64,000 nt of DNA from Geobacter sp. UBA2189 (GCA_002328035.1 DCVL01000043.1:124001-188000); one strand, 5' to 3'. Positions 1 through 9,108 are shown, counted from the first letter of the stretch. Translations and numbers: made by a program. The notes: generated from the sequence alone by a model not told the origin.

Positions 1-1524
1 TCGCCACTGGCTGGAAGCCATGTATGTCAGCTTGCCTTCCCCATCAATGTAGAGGTTCATCTTCTCTTTCTTCTCAAAATCCTCAATCATCTTCTTCTCT
101 CCACTAACCCACCTGGCAGTGGAATACCCAACAACATCGTAAGCAATCTTCACTCCGTATTCAAACTCCAGACGGTGCAATACCACATCAAACTGTAGGA
201 CACCTACAGCTCCTATTACCCACTCAGCTCCAAAAAGCGGCTTGAATACCTGAGTAGTTCCCTCTTCAGCAAGTTGCACCAGACCTTTTTCAAGAGCCTT
301 TGACTTCATCGGGTTCAAAAGCCTTACCTTGCGGAAATGTTCCGGCGCAAAGCTAGGAATGCCTGTAAACTTCATCTCTTCACCCATGGTAAAGGTATCA
401 CCTATCTTTATGGTTCCATGGTTGTGAATCCCTATGATATCCCCAGGAAATGCCTCTTCTACATTGCTGCGATCCTGAGCCATGAATATAGTTGCATTGC
501 TGATCTGAAAATCCCTGTTAAGCCTTAAGTGACGAACCTTCATCCCACGCTCGAACCTGCCGGAGCAGATCCTGAAGAATGCGATTCGGTCACGATGGGC
601 AGGATCCATGTTTGCCTGAATCTTGAATACAAACCCTGAAAAATCTTCTTCAAAGGGTGAAACCAGCCGGGTTGTGGTGGCGCGTGGACGGGGATGCGGT
701 GCATTAAGGACAAAGGTATCCAGTAACTGCTGTACTCCAAAGGTATTGATAGCACTCCCAAAAAACACAGGAGTCTGTCGTCCCAGGAGATACTCATCAA
801 GATTGAACGGATGGGCAGCCCCTTCAAGCAGCTCAACATCATTCCTAAGTTCCTCGGCCTGGCTGCCAAGAAGCTCATCCAACAGAGGATCCTCAAGCCC
901 CTTTACAGTCAAGACCCTGCCTACGCCATGTTCGGCATCAGGGTCGAACATCTGCACCTCTTTACTGTACAGGTGATAGGTTCCCCTGAAACGCTTTCCC
1001 ATCCCGATTGGCCAGGTCATGGGAGCTGTCTGCATTCCGAGGTTTTTTTCAACATCATCAAGTAGATCAAGTGGTTCTTGCCCTTCACGATCCAACTTAT
1101 TCATAAAGGTCATAATAGGGGTATCCCGAAGACGGCAGACATCCAGCAGTTTTTTTGTCTGACTCTCAACCCCCTTTACAGAGTCAATTACCATCAGCGC
1201 TGAGTCAACGGCGGTCAATACACGATAGGTGTCTTCAGAGAAATCATTGTGTCCAGGGGTATCCAGCAGGTTGATCTCAAAATCGTTGTAAGTAAATTTC
1301 ATAACAGAAGAAGTCACAGAGATACCACGCTGTTTCTCCAGCTCCATCCAGTCGGAAGTGGCATGACGTCCGGATTTACGAGCCCTGACTTCTCCGGCCT
1401 GCTGAATGGCTCCACCGAAAAGAAGCAGTTTTTCTGTAATAGTCGTCTTACCTGCATCAGGGTGACTGATTATTGCAAAGGTACGTCGTTTATTGACTTC
1501 TTCCTGATTGTACATTGTTTCCAA
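1..1524 (-). CDS. prfC: Peptide chain release factor 3 (RF3), C-terminus outside window
   Basis: RF3 is the translational GTPase that removes RF1/RF2 from the ribosome after termination. Translating the minus strand gives the P-loop SHPDAGKTT near the start, then HATSDWMELEKQRGIS, the DTPGHNDF switch II motif and NKLDREG, the order found in RF3. About 508 codons are present and the usual length is near 530, so only a short C-terminal part is missing beyond position 1. Two starts are possible: ATG at 1515 or an in-frame TTG at 1524. AAGGAG lies 7 nt before the TTG but 16 nt before the ATG, so I chose the TTG. Identity is secure; the start is less so. Confidence 0.93.
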   Translation of the reverse strand, partial: METMYNQEEVNKRRTFAIISHPDAGKTTITEKLLLFGGAIQQAGEVRARKSGRHATSDWMELEKQRGISVTSSVMKFTYNDFEINLLDTPGHNDFSEDTYRVLTAVDSALMVIDSVKGVESQTKKLLDVCRLRDTPIMTFMNKLDREGQEPLDLLDDVEKNLGMQTAPMTWPIGMGKRFRGTYHLYSKEVQMFDPDAEHGVGRVLTVKGLEDPLLDELLGSQAEELRNDVELLEGAAHPFNLDEYLLGRQTPVFFGSAINTFGVQQLLDTFVLNAPHPRPRATTTRLVSPFEEDFSGFVFKIQANMDPAHRDRIAFFRICSGRFERGMKVRHLRLNRDFQISNATIFMAQDRSNVEEAFPGDIIGIHNHGTIKIGDTFTMGEEMKFTGIPSFAPEHFRKVRLLNPMKSKALEKGLVQLAEEGTTQVFKPLFGAEWVIGAVGVLQFDVVLHRLEFEYGVKIAYDVVGYSTARWVSGEKKMIEDFEKKEKMNLYIDGEGKLTYMASSQWR

Positions 1525-1567
1525 AACAGTGCTCCTTAAAATATAAAAGACAAATCAAGCATTTAAT

Positions 1568-2005
1568 TCAGCTTCTGAAGATCAGGCGATCAACACACCA
1601 TCTGCCTCCACCGGCAACCACCAGGTAGAGTGCCATACCAAGAAGTGCAAGCGCAAATTCTATCCCCTGCCCTTTTCCAGAAGTAGCTATGAAAAACCCG
1701 TTTACCCAATGTAGCTTGTAGATGGCAACCATCATAACAGAGGCTATCCCTGTGGCAGAAAGCCTGGTAAGAAATCCGGAAAGGACACCAAAACCACCCC
1801 CAAACTCGGCAACGATTGCCAACAGTGTAAATATCGGAGGTATACCCAGCTTCTCTTCAAAGCTGCGAAAGGTTGCTGTCAAATCGCTCCCGCCAAACAG
1901 TCCAAACAGTTTTTGCGAGCCATGAGCCATAAAGATAAGCCCAAGTGGGATACGGATCAAAAGTGGAGCAACGGCGTCAGCTAGCGCATAACCACCCCGG
2001 GCCAT
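1568..2005 (-). CDS. DoxX family membrane protein
   Basis: A 145-aa inner-membrane protein with about four hydrophobic segments. The opening LIRIPLGLIFMAHGSQKLF matches the DoxX/SURF4-type start, with the conserved helix then G-x-x-K-L-F, and the segment around AEFGGGFGVLSGFLTRLSA is also typical. DoxX proteins are linked to quinone or thiol redox chemistry in several bacteria, but the substrate cannot be read from sequence. The gene follows prfC with only a short gap and could share transcripts with its minus-strand neighbours. Confidence 0.85.
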   Translation of the reverse strand: MARGGYALADAVAPLLIRIPLGLIFMAHGSQKLFGLFGGSDLTATFRSFEEKLGIPPIFTLLAIVAEFGGGFGVLSGFLTRLSATGIASVMMVAIYKLHWVNGFFIATSGKGQGIEFALALLGMALYLVVAGGGRWCVDRLIFRS

Positions 2006-2090
2006 TGGATACCTCCAGAAGATGAAAATAAAAGGGAGACCATAGATCCCCCATAAAGATTCAAACTATGTAACTAAAGGCAAAATATAC

Positions 2091-2294
2091 TCAGTTATTG
2101 ATAGAATCAACGGGAAAATCAGCTTCATCTTCCTTTGTAAAGAGAAGAAAAGCCATGGAGGGACGTTTGCTGCTTTCACGCATGGCAAACTGCATCCCAT
2201 CAAACTGCCAGCCCTTTGCTGTCCATTCATTCAAAGCTTCTTCAATACTCTCTTCGACAACATTTGAGAGTTCAACCACCTTATAATGGAGCAT
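2091..2294 (-). CDS. Small DUF4177-like protein
   Basis: A 67-aa protein beginning MLHYKVVELS and containing the pattern of an acidic helix, then E-x-L-N-E-W-x-A-x-G-W-Q, then a beta-strand ending in FLLFTKE. This is the layout of the DUF4177 family of small alpha/beta proteins with unknown function. It sits between the DoxX and acetyltransferase genes on the same strand. The short length limits certainty about family; the ORF itself looks real. Confidence 0.6.
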   Translation of the reverse strand: MLHYKVVELSNVVEESIEEALNEWTAKGWQFDGMQFAMRESSKRPSMAFLLFTKEDEADFPVDSINN

Positions 2295-2322
2295 ATATGC
2301 ACCCTCAGGCCAGAATAAGAAT

Positions 2323-2775
2323 CTAGAGCATCATATCCATGGCAATTTCATCACAATCAGGGAACTTGGGGCATTTAAGACAGTCACCCCAGACTTTGTG
2401 TGGCAGAGTTGATTTATCCACCAGAGCAAAACCGAACCTACTGAAAAAGTCCGGCCTGTAAGTAAGACAGAATATCCGTTTTAGACCAATCTCCCGCGCC
2501 TCATCGATACAGGCCTGCACCAGACGGCTGCCAATTCCCTTCTTACCAGATTCTTCCACAACCGCTACAGAACGGACCTCAGCCAGATCTTCCCACATTA
2601 TATGCAGGGCTGCTGTGCCTATCAGCCTCCCTTCTTCATCTGTCTCAACGTAGAAATCCCTTATTGCTTCATACAGCTCTGATAACGAACGGGATAGCAT
2701 CTCACCTTTGTTGGCATAGATGGCAAGCAGTTTCTGAATATCTTTCACATCGCTTGTCCTGGCCTTGCGAATCAT
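2323..2775 (-). CDS. GNAT N-acetyltransferase, short ArgA-like N-acetylglutamate synthase
   Basis: A 150-aa GNAT-fold protein. The acetyl-CoA loop is visible as V-x-x-x-x-x-x-K-G-I-G-S-R-L-V near residues 72-86. The C-terminal LPHKVWGDCLKCPKFPDCDE, with its three cysteines, is characteristic of the short single-domain N-acetylglutamate synthases that start arginine biosynthesis in bacteria without the long ArgA. The role in arginine synthesis is inferred from that motif. It overlaps nothing and lies 19 nt beyond the end of the DUF815 gene. Confidence 0.75.
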   Translation of the reverse strand: MIRKARTSDVKDIQKLLAIYANKGEMLSRSLSELYEAIRDFYVETDEEGRLIGTAALHIMWEDLAEVRSVAVVEESGKKGIGSRLVQACIDEAREIGLKRIFCLTYRPDFFSRFGFALVDKSTLPHKVWGDCLKCPKFPDCDEIAMDMML

Positions 2776-2794
2776 AAATAACGTACCTCCTCAA

Positions 2795-3694
2795 TCAGTT
2801 TTTAATCTGCTTCAACAACATACTGCCAACCCACTGGTTGGCAAACTGCAGGGCAATCCTGCCACTTCCGTCCCCCTTCTGGCGAGTCCAGGTAATGGCA
2901 GCCTTACGAGCCTCCTCATTCCAGCGCAGATTGCTACCGCTCCGTTCACAAAGCCGTTCAACCCACTGCCTGGCAACCTCCAGAAACTGTTCCTGACTGA
3001 AAGGATGAAACCCTATCCAGAGGCCGAATCTGCCGGAAAGCGATATTTTTTCCTCCACAGCTTCACCGTGGTGGATCTCGTTATTTACAAGCATTGCCCC
3101 ACGGTTGTCACTTTCATACTCCGGTATGAGGTGCCGCCGGTTGGAAGTCACATAGATCAACACATTTTCAGGAGGGGCATACACAGAACCGTCCAAAGCG
3201 CTCTTCAGCATCTTGTAGCTTGATTCTCCTGTTTCAAAGGAGACATCATCCGAAAAGAGGATAAAACGGTAAGGCTGCCGCTTTATCTCATCTACAATAG
3301 CCGGAAGGTGAACCAGGTCATCCTTGTCTACCTGGATAACCCTCAGACCCTCTGAAGCATAACGGTGCAGCAAGGCTCTGACCAATGAGGACTTACCTGT
3401 GCCGCGAGTGCCCCATAGCAATGTATTGTTGGCAGGGAGCCCTGCCAGAAACTGCCTGGTATTTTGCTCAACCATCTTTTTCTGCTCGTCAATCCCCAAC
3501 AGGTCATCAAGATGGAAGGCCTCAATCTCTGGAACCGCCTCAAGAAAACCGGAATCACCACGCCTGCGCCAGTTTGCGGCATGTGTCTCACCCCAGTCAA
3601 TGACAGGAGCAGGCTTGGGCAATATCCTCTCTACCCCATCCAGCACCCTTCTCAGTTGTTCAATCATATCCTTATCAAGAGTTAACGATGGCAT
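2795..3694 (-). CDS. DUF815 family P-loop ATPase
   Basis: A 299-aa AAA-type ATPase. The Walker A motif GTRGTGKS is at about residues 95-102 and a hydrophobic strand ending FILFSDDVSF provides the Walker B-like acids. The block YVTSNRRHLIPE, followed by E-E-K-I-S-L-S-G-R-F-G-L-W-I-G-F, is typical of DUF815 proteins, in which SNRRHL and DRFG/GRFG are conserved. Function is unknown for the family; the domain resembles clamp-loader or DnaA-like ATPases. It is co-oriented with the genes around it. Confidence 0.85.
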   Translation of the reverse strand: MPSLTLDKDMIEQLRRVLDGVERILPKPAPVIDWGETHAANWRRRGDSGFLEAVPEIEAFHLDDLLGIDEQKKMVEQNTRQFLAGLPANNTLLWGTRGTGKSSLVRALLHRYASEGLRVIQVDKDDLVHLPAIVDEIKRQPYRFILFSDDVSFETGESSYKMLKSALDGSVYAPPENVLIYVTSNRRHLIPEYESDNRGAMLVNNEIHHGEAVEEKISLSGRFGLWIGFHPFSQEQFLEVARQWVERLCERSGSNLRWNEEARKAAITWTRQKGDGSGRIALQFANQWVGSMLLKQIKN

Positions 3695-3715
3695 GGCTTA
3701 CCTTAGCACCTCATT

Positions 3716-4204
3716 TTATTTTGCATACCCGACCCTGACAGGGATCGGGTTCAAGATCTTTACCAGATCTGCAGGGGCAACTGCTACCAGATAGCCACGC
3801 TTCCCCCCATTGATATATATTTTTGGCAGATGAATAATAGATTCTTCAATATAAACGGTTAGTTGCCTTTTTGTTCCAAACGGGGATGTCCCGCCTGTAA
3901 GATATCCTGTATGTTTATAAGCTGTATCAGGACTGCACGGGGATACCGAGCGTGCAGAGATCAATCTGGCCAGTTCCTTTGTAGAAACCTGCAGATCACC
4001 ATGCATAAGAACGATTAGAGGTTCTTTACCTTCATCCTCCATCACCAACGTCTTGATGACGCAATGCTCATCAACCCCCAACTCACGAGAGGAGGTAGCT
4101 GTGCCACCCTTTTCTTCATATTGGTAAAGATGATCGGTAAAACTTATACCTGCGGCTCTTAAAGCGCGTATGGCAGGTGTAACAGGTATCTTCTCTTTTG
4201 CCAT
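3716..4204 (-). CDS. ybaK: YbaK/EbsC-type Cys-tRNA(Pro)/Cys-tRNA(Cys) deacylase
   Basis: A 162-aa protein of the YbaK/ProX superfamily, which hydrolyses mischarged Cys-tRNA(Pro) as a trans-editing step in protein synthesis. Matching features are the N-terminal TPAIRALRAAGI, the conserved K in VIKTLVM near residues 49-55, and the GGTSPFGTK segment near residues 104-112, which is a YbaK hallmark. Length fits the family. ATG at 4204 gives the expected N-terminus. Confidence 0.9.
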   Translation of the reverse strand: MAKEKIPVTPAIRALRAAGISFTDHLYQYEEKGGTATSSRELGVDEHCVIKTLVMEDEGKEPLIVLMHGDLQVSTKELARLISARSVSPCSPDTAYKHTGYLTGGTSPFGTKRQLTVYIEESIIHLPKIYINGGKRGYLVAVAPADLVKILNPIPVRVGYAK

Positions 4205-4391
4205 ATTTATACCCCCTGCCCTATCAGAAGATTTACTTGCAGCTGGCGATTATGCCGTCATTCAATAAAAAAGAAGGGATAAAAAGTAGTATTAAACTAT
4301 CTGATTGTCACGATGCAAGGTTTTCTGTTTTCAACGGCTGAAGGTTCATGCTAAAAAGCTAAATTCTTAACAAGCATGGAGGAGCTGCATA

Positions 4392-5720
4392 ATGTCTGAT
4401 TACTGTCCAATGACGACTCTGCCCCCTGCGGCAGGATATAAGGCTGGAGATTTCCTTGTACTGATCGGTGAGCTTTTTGGGCGAGGCTATGCAAACGGTC
4501 TTATTGAAGAGGCCAGGCGGCTGGGTATGACCGTTATCGGCACCACGGTAGGCCGACGTGATGGCGATGGCACTCTTAGATCGCTAACTTCTGAGGAACT
4601 TGCCGAGGCTGAGGTTCTTCTGGGCGGTAAAATAATAAACATACCTCTTGAAGCAGGCTTTGATATGGAGTCCCCTGATGGAGTCCCCTCTGTTGCAGAA
4701 AGGCTTAAGAAGGCAAAACCGGATGACTGGGAAAATATAAGTTTTGAGCAGGGCTTTATCGAGAAGGCCTGCAAATCTGGCTCAGACAGATTCAACGCAA
4801 ACCTGAATCTGGTTATGGCAGAGATAGAGAAACTGATTCCGGCCAAAGCCAATATAGTTTTTTCTCACACGATGGCTGGCGGAATTCCACGTGCCAGATT
4901 CTTTATGCCTCTATTAAACAGGGTATTTAAGGGAACCGGAGAAAAATATCTGGCCTCTGAGCCTTTCTGGAAAAGCGCCATCGGACAACTTTGCGATGCG
5001 AGCTTTAACGAGGTAACCGCAGACACCTTCAAATACCTGCTTGACGGATCTGCCGCTATCCGTGAACGCGCCAAACAGAACGGGGCACGTGTTTCTTACA
5101 CCGGTTATGGCTATCACGGAACCGCCGTACTTATAAACGGATATTTTAAGTGGCAGTCGTATACTCCATATATGCAGGGCTTTGCCAAGATGAGGCTGGA
5201 AGGACATGCTGCCGCAGCACGCAGAGAGGGGATAATCGCCACGGTATACAACTGCCCTGAGATCCTTACGAACTCAAGCGCACTCTTCCTTGGAGTTGAG
5301 CTTTCCCTGTATCCTCTTTTATCGGCAATCAAAAAGGCAGCACCGGAAGCCTCAGCTCCACTTATTGAAAGATGCCGCTCTCTTCTTGCCGAAGAGCAGA
5401 AGCTGGATGACCTTCTCGCTATTGCCAACAGCTACTTGGCTGATCCTCTAATCAACAATGAAAATGGATTTGCAGAATGGCCACAGCACTCAAACCGTGA
5501 GCAGATGGAACAGATGCTTTCGACCTCTGCCGGACTTATGGATATGCACCGCGATCAAAAACAGCTGATCTGTGCGGAGCTCTCCAGAGTGGTTTTCCGC
5601 GCCACAGGAAAGCTGATGGTTCAATATTCCTGGAGTTCCACCGAATCATCCATCTGGCTCAACCATGACACTATCGGAAAACTGCTCGCAGACCCTTGCG
5701 GCAAAGACCTTTTGGACTAA
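4392..5720 (+). CDS. FabMG-like enoyl-ACP reductase family protein
   Basis: A 442-aa protein that starts after a good ribosome site (GGAGGAG) with ATG at 4392. The N-terminal half has alternating strands and helices consistent with a Rossmann-type fold (VLIGELFGRGYANGLIEEA, then TVIGTTVGRRDGDG). The block SYTGYGYHGTAVLINGYFKWQ and the following Q-G-F-A-K-M-R-L-E-G resemble the FabMG family of triclosan-resistant enoyl-ACP reductases as I remember it; I cannot confirm this without a search. The neighbours bamD and plsY make a lipid or envelope role reasonable. Function should be treated as tentative. Confidence 0.5.
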   Translation: MSDYCPMTTLPPAAGYKAGDFLVLIGELFGRGYANGLIEEARRLGMTVIGTTVGRRDGDGTLRSLTSEELAEAEVLLGGKIINIPLEAGFDMESPDGVPSVAERLKKAKPDDWENISFEQGFIEKACKSGSDRFNANLNLVMAEIEKLIPAKANIVFSHTMAGGIPRARFFMPLLNRVFKGTGEKYLASEPFWKSAIGQLCDASFNEVTADTFKYLLDGSAAIRERAKQNGARVSYTGYGYHGTAVLINGYFKWQSYTPYMQGFAKMRLEGHAAAARREGIIATVYNCPEILTNSSALFLGVELSLYPLLSAIKKAAPEASAPLIERCRSLLAEEQKLDDLLAIANSYLADPLINNENGFAEWPQHSNREQMEQMLSTSAGLMDMHRDQKQLICAELSRVVFRATGKLMVQYSWSSTESSIWLNHDTIGKLLADPCGKDLLD

Positions 5721-5743
5721 TCTACCTTTACCGGGGAATCAAA

Positions 5744-6490
5744 ATGAAACCAATAAGATACAGCCTGTTAGCCTTCCTGGCAATTCTGCTCCTTTTACAG
5801 GGTTGTGCCAGTACGCCAAAAGGAGATCTGCCTCCACAGGAACTCTATTCAAAGGGTGAGACGGCTTTTCAGAAGAGCCGTTATGAGCAAGCAGTAGAAT
5901 ACTGGAAGAAGGTAAGAGAGGCATTTCCTGAACCAGAGTTGGCAGCCAAGGCAGAGATAGGGATTGCCAACGCCTACTTCCTTAATGCTGACTATATTGA
6001 GGCAGGTGCGGCATATGATGAGTTTCGCAAGCTTCATCCTGCTCATGAACTGGCTCAGTTCGCCCTTTACAGGCAAGGCCTTGCAAGTTTCAATCTGATT
6101 ACAGGAATTGACACAGATCAGACTCCTACAAGGAATGCACTGGGTCTGTTTGAAAATTTTATCCGGCAATATCCCAAATCCCAATACGTATCAAAGGTAC
6201 AGGAAAAAATCACCGCCTGCAGAGGAAATCTGGCCAAATACGAGATCTATGTCGGAAGGTTCTACTACAAGACGGACTATTATCTGGCAGCTATAAAGAG
6301 ATTTGAAAAAGTGCTTGTCGATTTTCCTGATTACACGGGACATGACGAGACCCTCTTTTATCTTGGTAAATCTGCCCTTGAGGTTAAGGACAGAGACAAG
6401 ATGACCTCCGCATTCACACGCCTTATCCGTGAATATCCCTCAAGCAAATATATTGGGGACACTCGTAAATATCTGGCTGACAAGCTATGA
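5744..6490 (+). CDS. bamD: Outer membrane assembly lipoprotein BamD
   Basis: A 248-aa lipoprotein with a signal peptide ending in the lipobox LQGC (Cys21). It contains TPR-type repeats through its length, including SKGETAFQKSRYEQAVEYWKK and the typical AHYRQGLAxF-like segment around FALYRQGLASFNL. BamD is the essential partner of BamA in inserting beta-barrel proteins into the outer membrane. I chose ATG 5744 because it gives a proper lipoprotein signal; an upstream in-frame start at 5696 would overlap the previous gene and spoil the signal. The last 4 nt overlap plsY. Confidence 0.85.
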   Translation: MKPIRYSLLAFLAILLLLQGCASTPKGDLPPQELYSKGETAFQKSRYEQAVEYWKKVREAFPEPELAAKAEIGIANAYFLNADYIEAGAAYDEFRKLHPAHELAQFALYRQGLASFNLITGIDTDQTPTRNALGLFENFIRQYPKSQYVSKVQEKITACRGNLAKYEIYVGRFYYKTDYYLAAIKRFEKVLVDFPDYTGHDETLFYLGKSALEVKDRDKMTSAFTRLIREYPSSKYIGDTRKYLADKL

Positions 6491-7071
6491 TTTCAAACAT
6501 GCTCTGGATAGCCGGAGCTTACCTGCTTGGCTCTGTACCGACAGGACTGCTGTTGGGCAAATTGTACGGAATAGATGTACGCAACGAAGGTAGCGGCAAT
6601 ATCGGAGCGACAAACCTCTATCGCACCGTTGGACGCAAAGTTGGGATAATGACTCTGCTTGGCGACTGCCTGAAAGGGATGATTCCTGTACTGCTCGCCT
6701 GGAAACTTGGACTTATCGAACCTATGCAGGCCTGGGTAGGTCTGGCCGCCTTTTGTGGGCATGTATTCTCTATCTTTCTGCTTTTTAAAGGGGGCAAGGG
6801 GGTTGCGACAGCTCTGGGGGTCTACCTTGCTTTGGCTCCTCTAGCGGTTCTTGGGGCACTTGCCATATTCATACTGCTTGTAGCTATCTGGCGTTACATC
6901 TCCCTCGGTTCCATTGTTGCAGCTGCAATCATGCCGGTAATCATCTGGTTCATGCCACATACCAGAGAACTGCTTTTCAGCGCTGCGATAATATCCACCA
7001 TTGTCATAATCAAACACCACGCTAACATCAGTCGTCTGGCTTCCGGCACAGAAAACAGATTCAAAGCCTGA
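6487..7071 (+). CDS. plsY: Acyl-phosphate:glycerol-3-phosphate acyltransferase PlsY
   Basis: A 194-aa integral membrane enzyme that transfers an acyl group from acyl-phosphate to glycerol-3-phosphate, the first step of phospholipid synthesis. The three PlsY motifs are visible: GSxPTG near the start, EGSGNIGATN at about residues 35-44, and FKGGKGVAT at about residues 99-107. Five or so membrane segments are present. Translation is coupled to bamD by an ATGA overlap. Confidence 0.96.
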   Translation: MISNMLWIAGAYLLGSVPTGLLLGKLYGIDVRNEGSGNIGATNLYRTVGRKVGIMTLLGDCLKGMIPVLLAWKLGLIEPMQAWVGLAAFCGHVFSIFLLFKGGKGVATALGVYLALAPLAVLGALAIFILLVAIWRYISLGSIVAAAIMPVIIWFMPHTRELLFSAAIISTIVIIKHHANISRLASGTENRFKA

Positions 7072-7104
7072 ACCTTGAGGAATAACCTGTAAAGGGGCAC
7101 TCTT

Positions 7105-7752
7105 TTGAAATTTTTACTCTTCAGACTTACAGGACTGTTTTTACTGTTTTTACTGTCCGGCTGCTCATCCACATCACTAATTTATTCAGAGAGAACGCCC
7201 TCTATGCCTGCCAAATCTTATCAGACACTGCTTGTAGTCGGGCTTTCCGAAACTCCGGCAACCCGCCAGCTTTTTGAGGAGATCTTTGTTGATGAGTTAA
7301 AAAAACGGGGGACAAACGCCATTACAGGCTCATCAATCACCGGACTGCGCGGCAAAGACAAGCCGTCGCGTGAAGCCTTTGCAGAGGCTCTGAAACAGAG
7401 AGCTGCCGATGGCCTCCTGATTACGAGAATTGTCAATATAAAGAGAAAAAAAGAAGAAAAGTCTGGCTTTGTCATGACTGATCGCAGCACGGAGTTTGTG
7501 GATTATTATGATTATTACGGCAACTACTGGGAGGGAATAGAAAGTTATGCAACCTTTGATTCCAGACCTGTCAGCGAAACGATCTCTTCGTTAACGACCC
7601 TTGAGACTAACCTCTTTGAATCAGCAACAGGAAAGGTAGTCTGGCAAGGGAGAACAAACGAGATTCATCCAGAACTCCTTATCTCGTCGACAAAAGAACT
7701 GGCCACCCTGATACTGGATGCCTTGTCAAAAGAAGGGCTTATTAAAAACTAA
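7105..7752 (+). CDS. Lipoprotein of unknown function (paralogue 1)
   Basis: A 215-aa protein with a lipoprotein signal (lipobox LSGC, Cys20). It starts with TTG at 7105, preceded by AAAGGGG at suitable spacing. The mature part looks like one alpha/beta domain: a strand YQTLLVVGLS, a helix with R-Q-L-F-E-E-I-F, and a later strand DGLLITRIV. A tyrosine-rich stretch (VDYYDYYGNYWEG, about residues 132-144) is followed by SATGKVVWQG. The gene just downstream has the same order and similar motifs, so the two are probable paralogues. This resembles DUF4136-like or curli-assembly-like lipoproteins only loosely; no function is assigned. Confidence 0.75.
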   Translation: MKFLLFRLTGLFLLFLLSGCSSTSLIYSERTPSMPAKSYQTLLVVGLSETPATRQLFEEIFVDELKKRGTNAITGSSITGLRGKDKPSREAFAEALKQRAADGLLITRIVNIKRKKEEKSGFVMTDRSTEFVDYYDYYGNYWEGIESYATFDSRPVSETISSLTTLETNLFESATGKVVWQGRTNEIHPELLISSTKELATLILDALSKEGLIKN

Positions 7753-7764
7753 GCCGGAGGAATA

Positions 7765-8343
7765 ATGCGACAATTCACCTTATACATTCTGTGCATCGCA
7801 ATATCCCTTACTATGCTCGTGGGCTGTTCATCCGTAAAGACCCTTGAAACATGGCGCAGCTCATCATTACCAGCAGTGGCAGAATACAAAAAGCTATTAA
7901 TTGTAAACATCAATCTTGATGAAAATGTCAGAAAGATGTTTGAAGATATAGTGACCGCAGAGATGAATGAAAGCCGTATAAAGGCTGTTGCTGGTCACAC
8001 GTATGTAGCAATATCGGGAGCATACAAAAGAAATGATATAGCAGCGGCTGTTAAAGAAACCGGCTCTGATGCAGTTTTAATGATAAGGGAACTGAATACA
8101 GGCAATCAGCAGCTATCACAGCAGGGTCAGGGGAGCGTGCTTTATGGCGAAGGATTCCTCCCATCATCATGGGATCTTATGATAGCAACGCTGCAGGTAT
8201 CTCTATACAGCGCAGAGTCAGAGCAGATGGTTTGGAGCGCAACGGTTAAAACATCGAATGACGACAACAAATACATCCTTAGCCGTGATATGGGACAGCT
8301 ACTGATCAAGCTTCTACGCAACGACAAGATGGTAACACCCTGA
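7765..8343 (+). CDS. Lipoprotein of unknown function (paralogue 2)
   Basis: A 192-aa lipoprotein (lipobox LVGC, Cys21) 12 nt downstream of the related gene, with GGAGGAATA before its ATG. It shares the pattern YKKLLIVNIN (strand), V-R-K-M-F-E-D-I-V-T-A-E (helix), GSDAVLMIREL (strand), and SAESEQMVWSATV near the C-terminus, which corresponds to SATGKVVWQG in its neighbour. The tyrosine-rich insert is missing here. It faces the Nudix gene tail to tail with 6 nt between stops. Function unknown; probably an outer-membrane or periplasmic partner of the preceding lipoprotein. Confidence 0.75.
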   Translation: MRQFTLYILCIAISLTMLVGCSSVKTLETWRSSSLPAVAEYKKLLIVNINLDENVRKMFEDIVTAEMNESRIKAVAGHTYVAISGAYKRNDIAAAVKETGSDAVLMIRELNTGNQQLSQQGQGSVLYGEGFLPSSWDLMIATLQVSLYSAESEQMVWSATVKTSNDDNKYILSRDMGQLLIKLLRNDKMVTP

Positions 8344-8349
8344 AAGGAC

Positions 8350-8967
8350 TTAAAGCAGAACCTCATCCGGCAGATTCAATCCACTCCCAGATTCAAGCAG
8401 CTCCCTGAACTGAGTAACCAGCCGATAAGTTATTCCCCACAGCACCTGTTTATCCGGTAGTCCAAAGTCTATAGCAGGAGCATTAATTTCTCTTTCTCCA
8501 AAACGGACTGTTGCAGAGATGTGGCGCCCGGGCTGCCACAAATCCTCCAGTCCAAACCAGAAGGTATCATTAACTTCATCTGACAGCACTGGTGTCACCT
8601 CTTCAAGCAGTCCATAGACAAAGCATGAGACCCTGACCGGCAGATTGGCCCCTATAATATCAGAAAGCCGTCCCAGATACCTGGCAGGGGCAAGTTCAAT
8701 TCCAACCTCTTCCAGGGTTTCCCGTTCAGCAGTATGGCGTAGAGTGAGATCAACCGGATCATAATGGCCACCAGGAAAACTGATGTTACCTGACCATGGA
8801 TCAGTCGGTTGGTGGGCACGCTCAATGAAAAAGAGTTCCGTTCCGGCTTTTCCCTGCTGTAGAAGAAGAGCCACGGCAGCCGACCTTATACCCCCCTGTT
8901 CAGAGACCTGAGGCGACCGTTGTGCAAGCCGTTTGGCAATATGCTCATATAGTTCAAAATCAGACAT
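8350..8967 (-). CDS. Nudix hydrolase, CoA pyrophosphatase-like (NudL type)
   Basis: A 205-aa Nudix protein. The Nudix box is readable from GGHYDPVD through TAERETLEEVGIE (about residues 66-91), with the R-E-x-x-E-E core that binds the metal. The segment FIERAHQPTDPWSGNISFPGG just before it is characteristic of the NudL/CoA diphosphatase group, which splits coenzyme A into phosphopantetheine and ADP. Substrate is inferred from that signature. The gene is monocistronic and convergent with the lipoprotein pair. Confidence 0.85.
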   Translation of the reverse strand: MSDFELYEHIAKRLAQRSPQVSEQGGIRSAAVALLLQQGKAGTELFFIERAHQPTDPWSGNISFPGGHYDPVDLTLRHTAERETLEEVGIELAPARYLGRLSDIIGANLPVRVSCFVYGLLEEVTPVLSDEVNDTFWFGLEDLWQPGRHISATVRFGEREINAPAIDFGLPDKQVLWGITYRLVTQFRELLESGSGLNLPDEVLL

Positions 8968-9042
8968 ACCTTGATTCTACTATGTTTGAAGCTTAACAGG
9001 CAAGAAGCTGTAAAATAATTGAAGACAATCTAATGCATCTGC

Positions 9043-9070
9043 TTGAGAATCCTGAGAAACAAGGTATAAT
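9043..9070 (+). promoter_or_regulatory. Sigma-70-like promoter of the hybrid kinase gene
   Basis: TTGAGA at 9043-9048 and a perfect TATAAT at 9065-9070 are separated by 16 nt. The -10 lies about 40 nt before the ATG at 9109, so the expected 5' leader is short. Read from sequence only. Confidence 0.6.
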
Positions 9071-9108
9071 TTCGCATCTTTTTCAAATCTTATAAAATGT
9101 GAGCCGAC

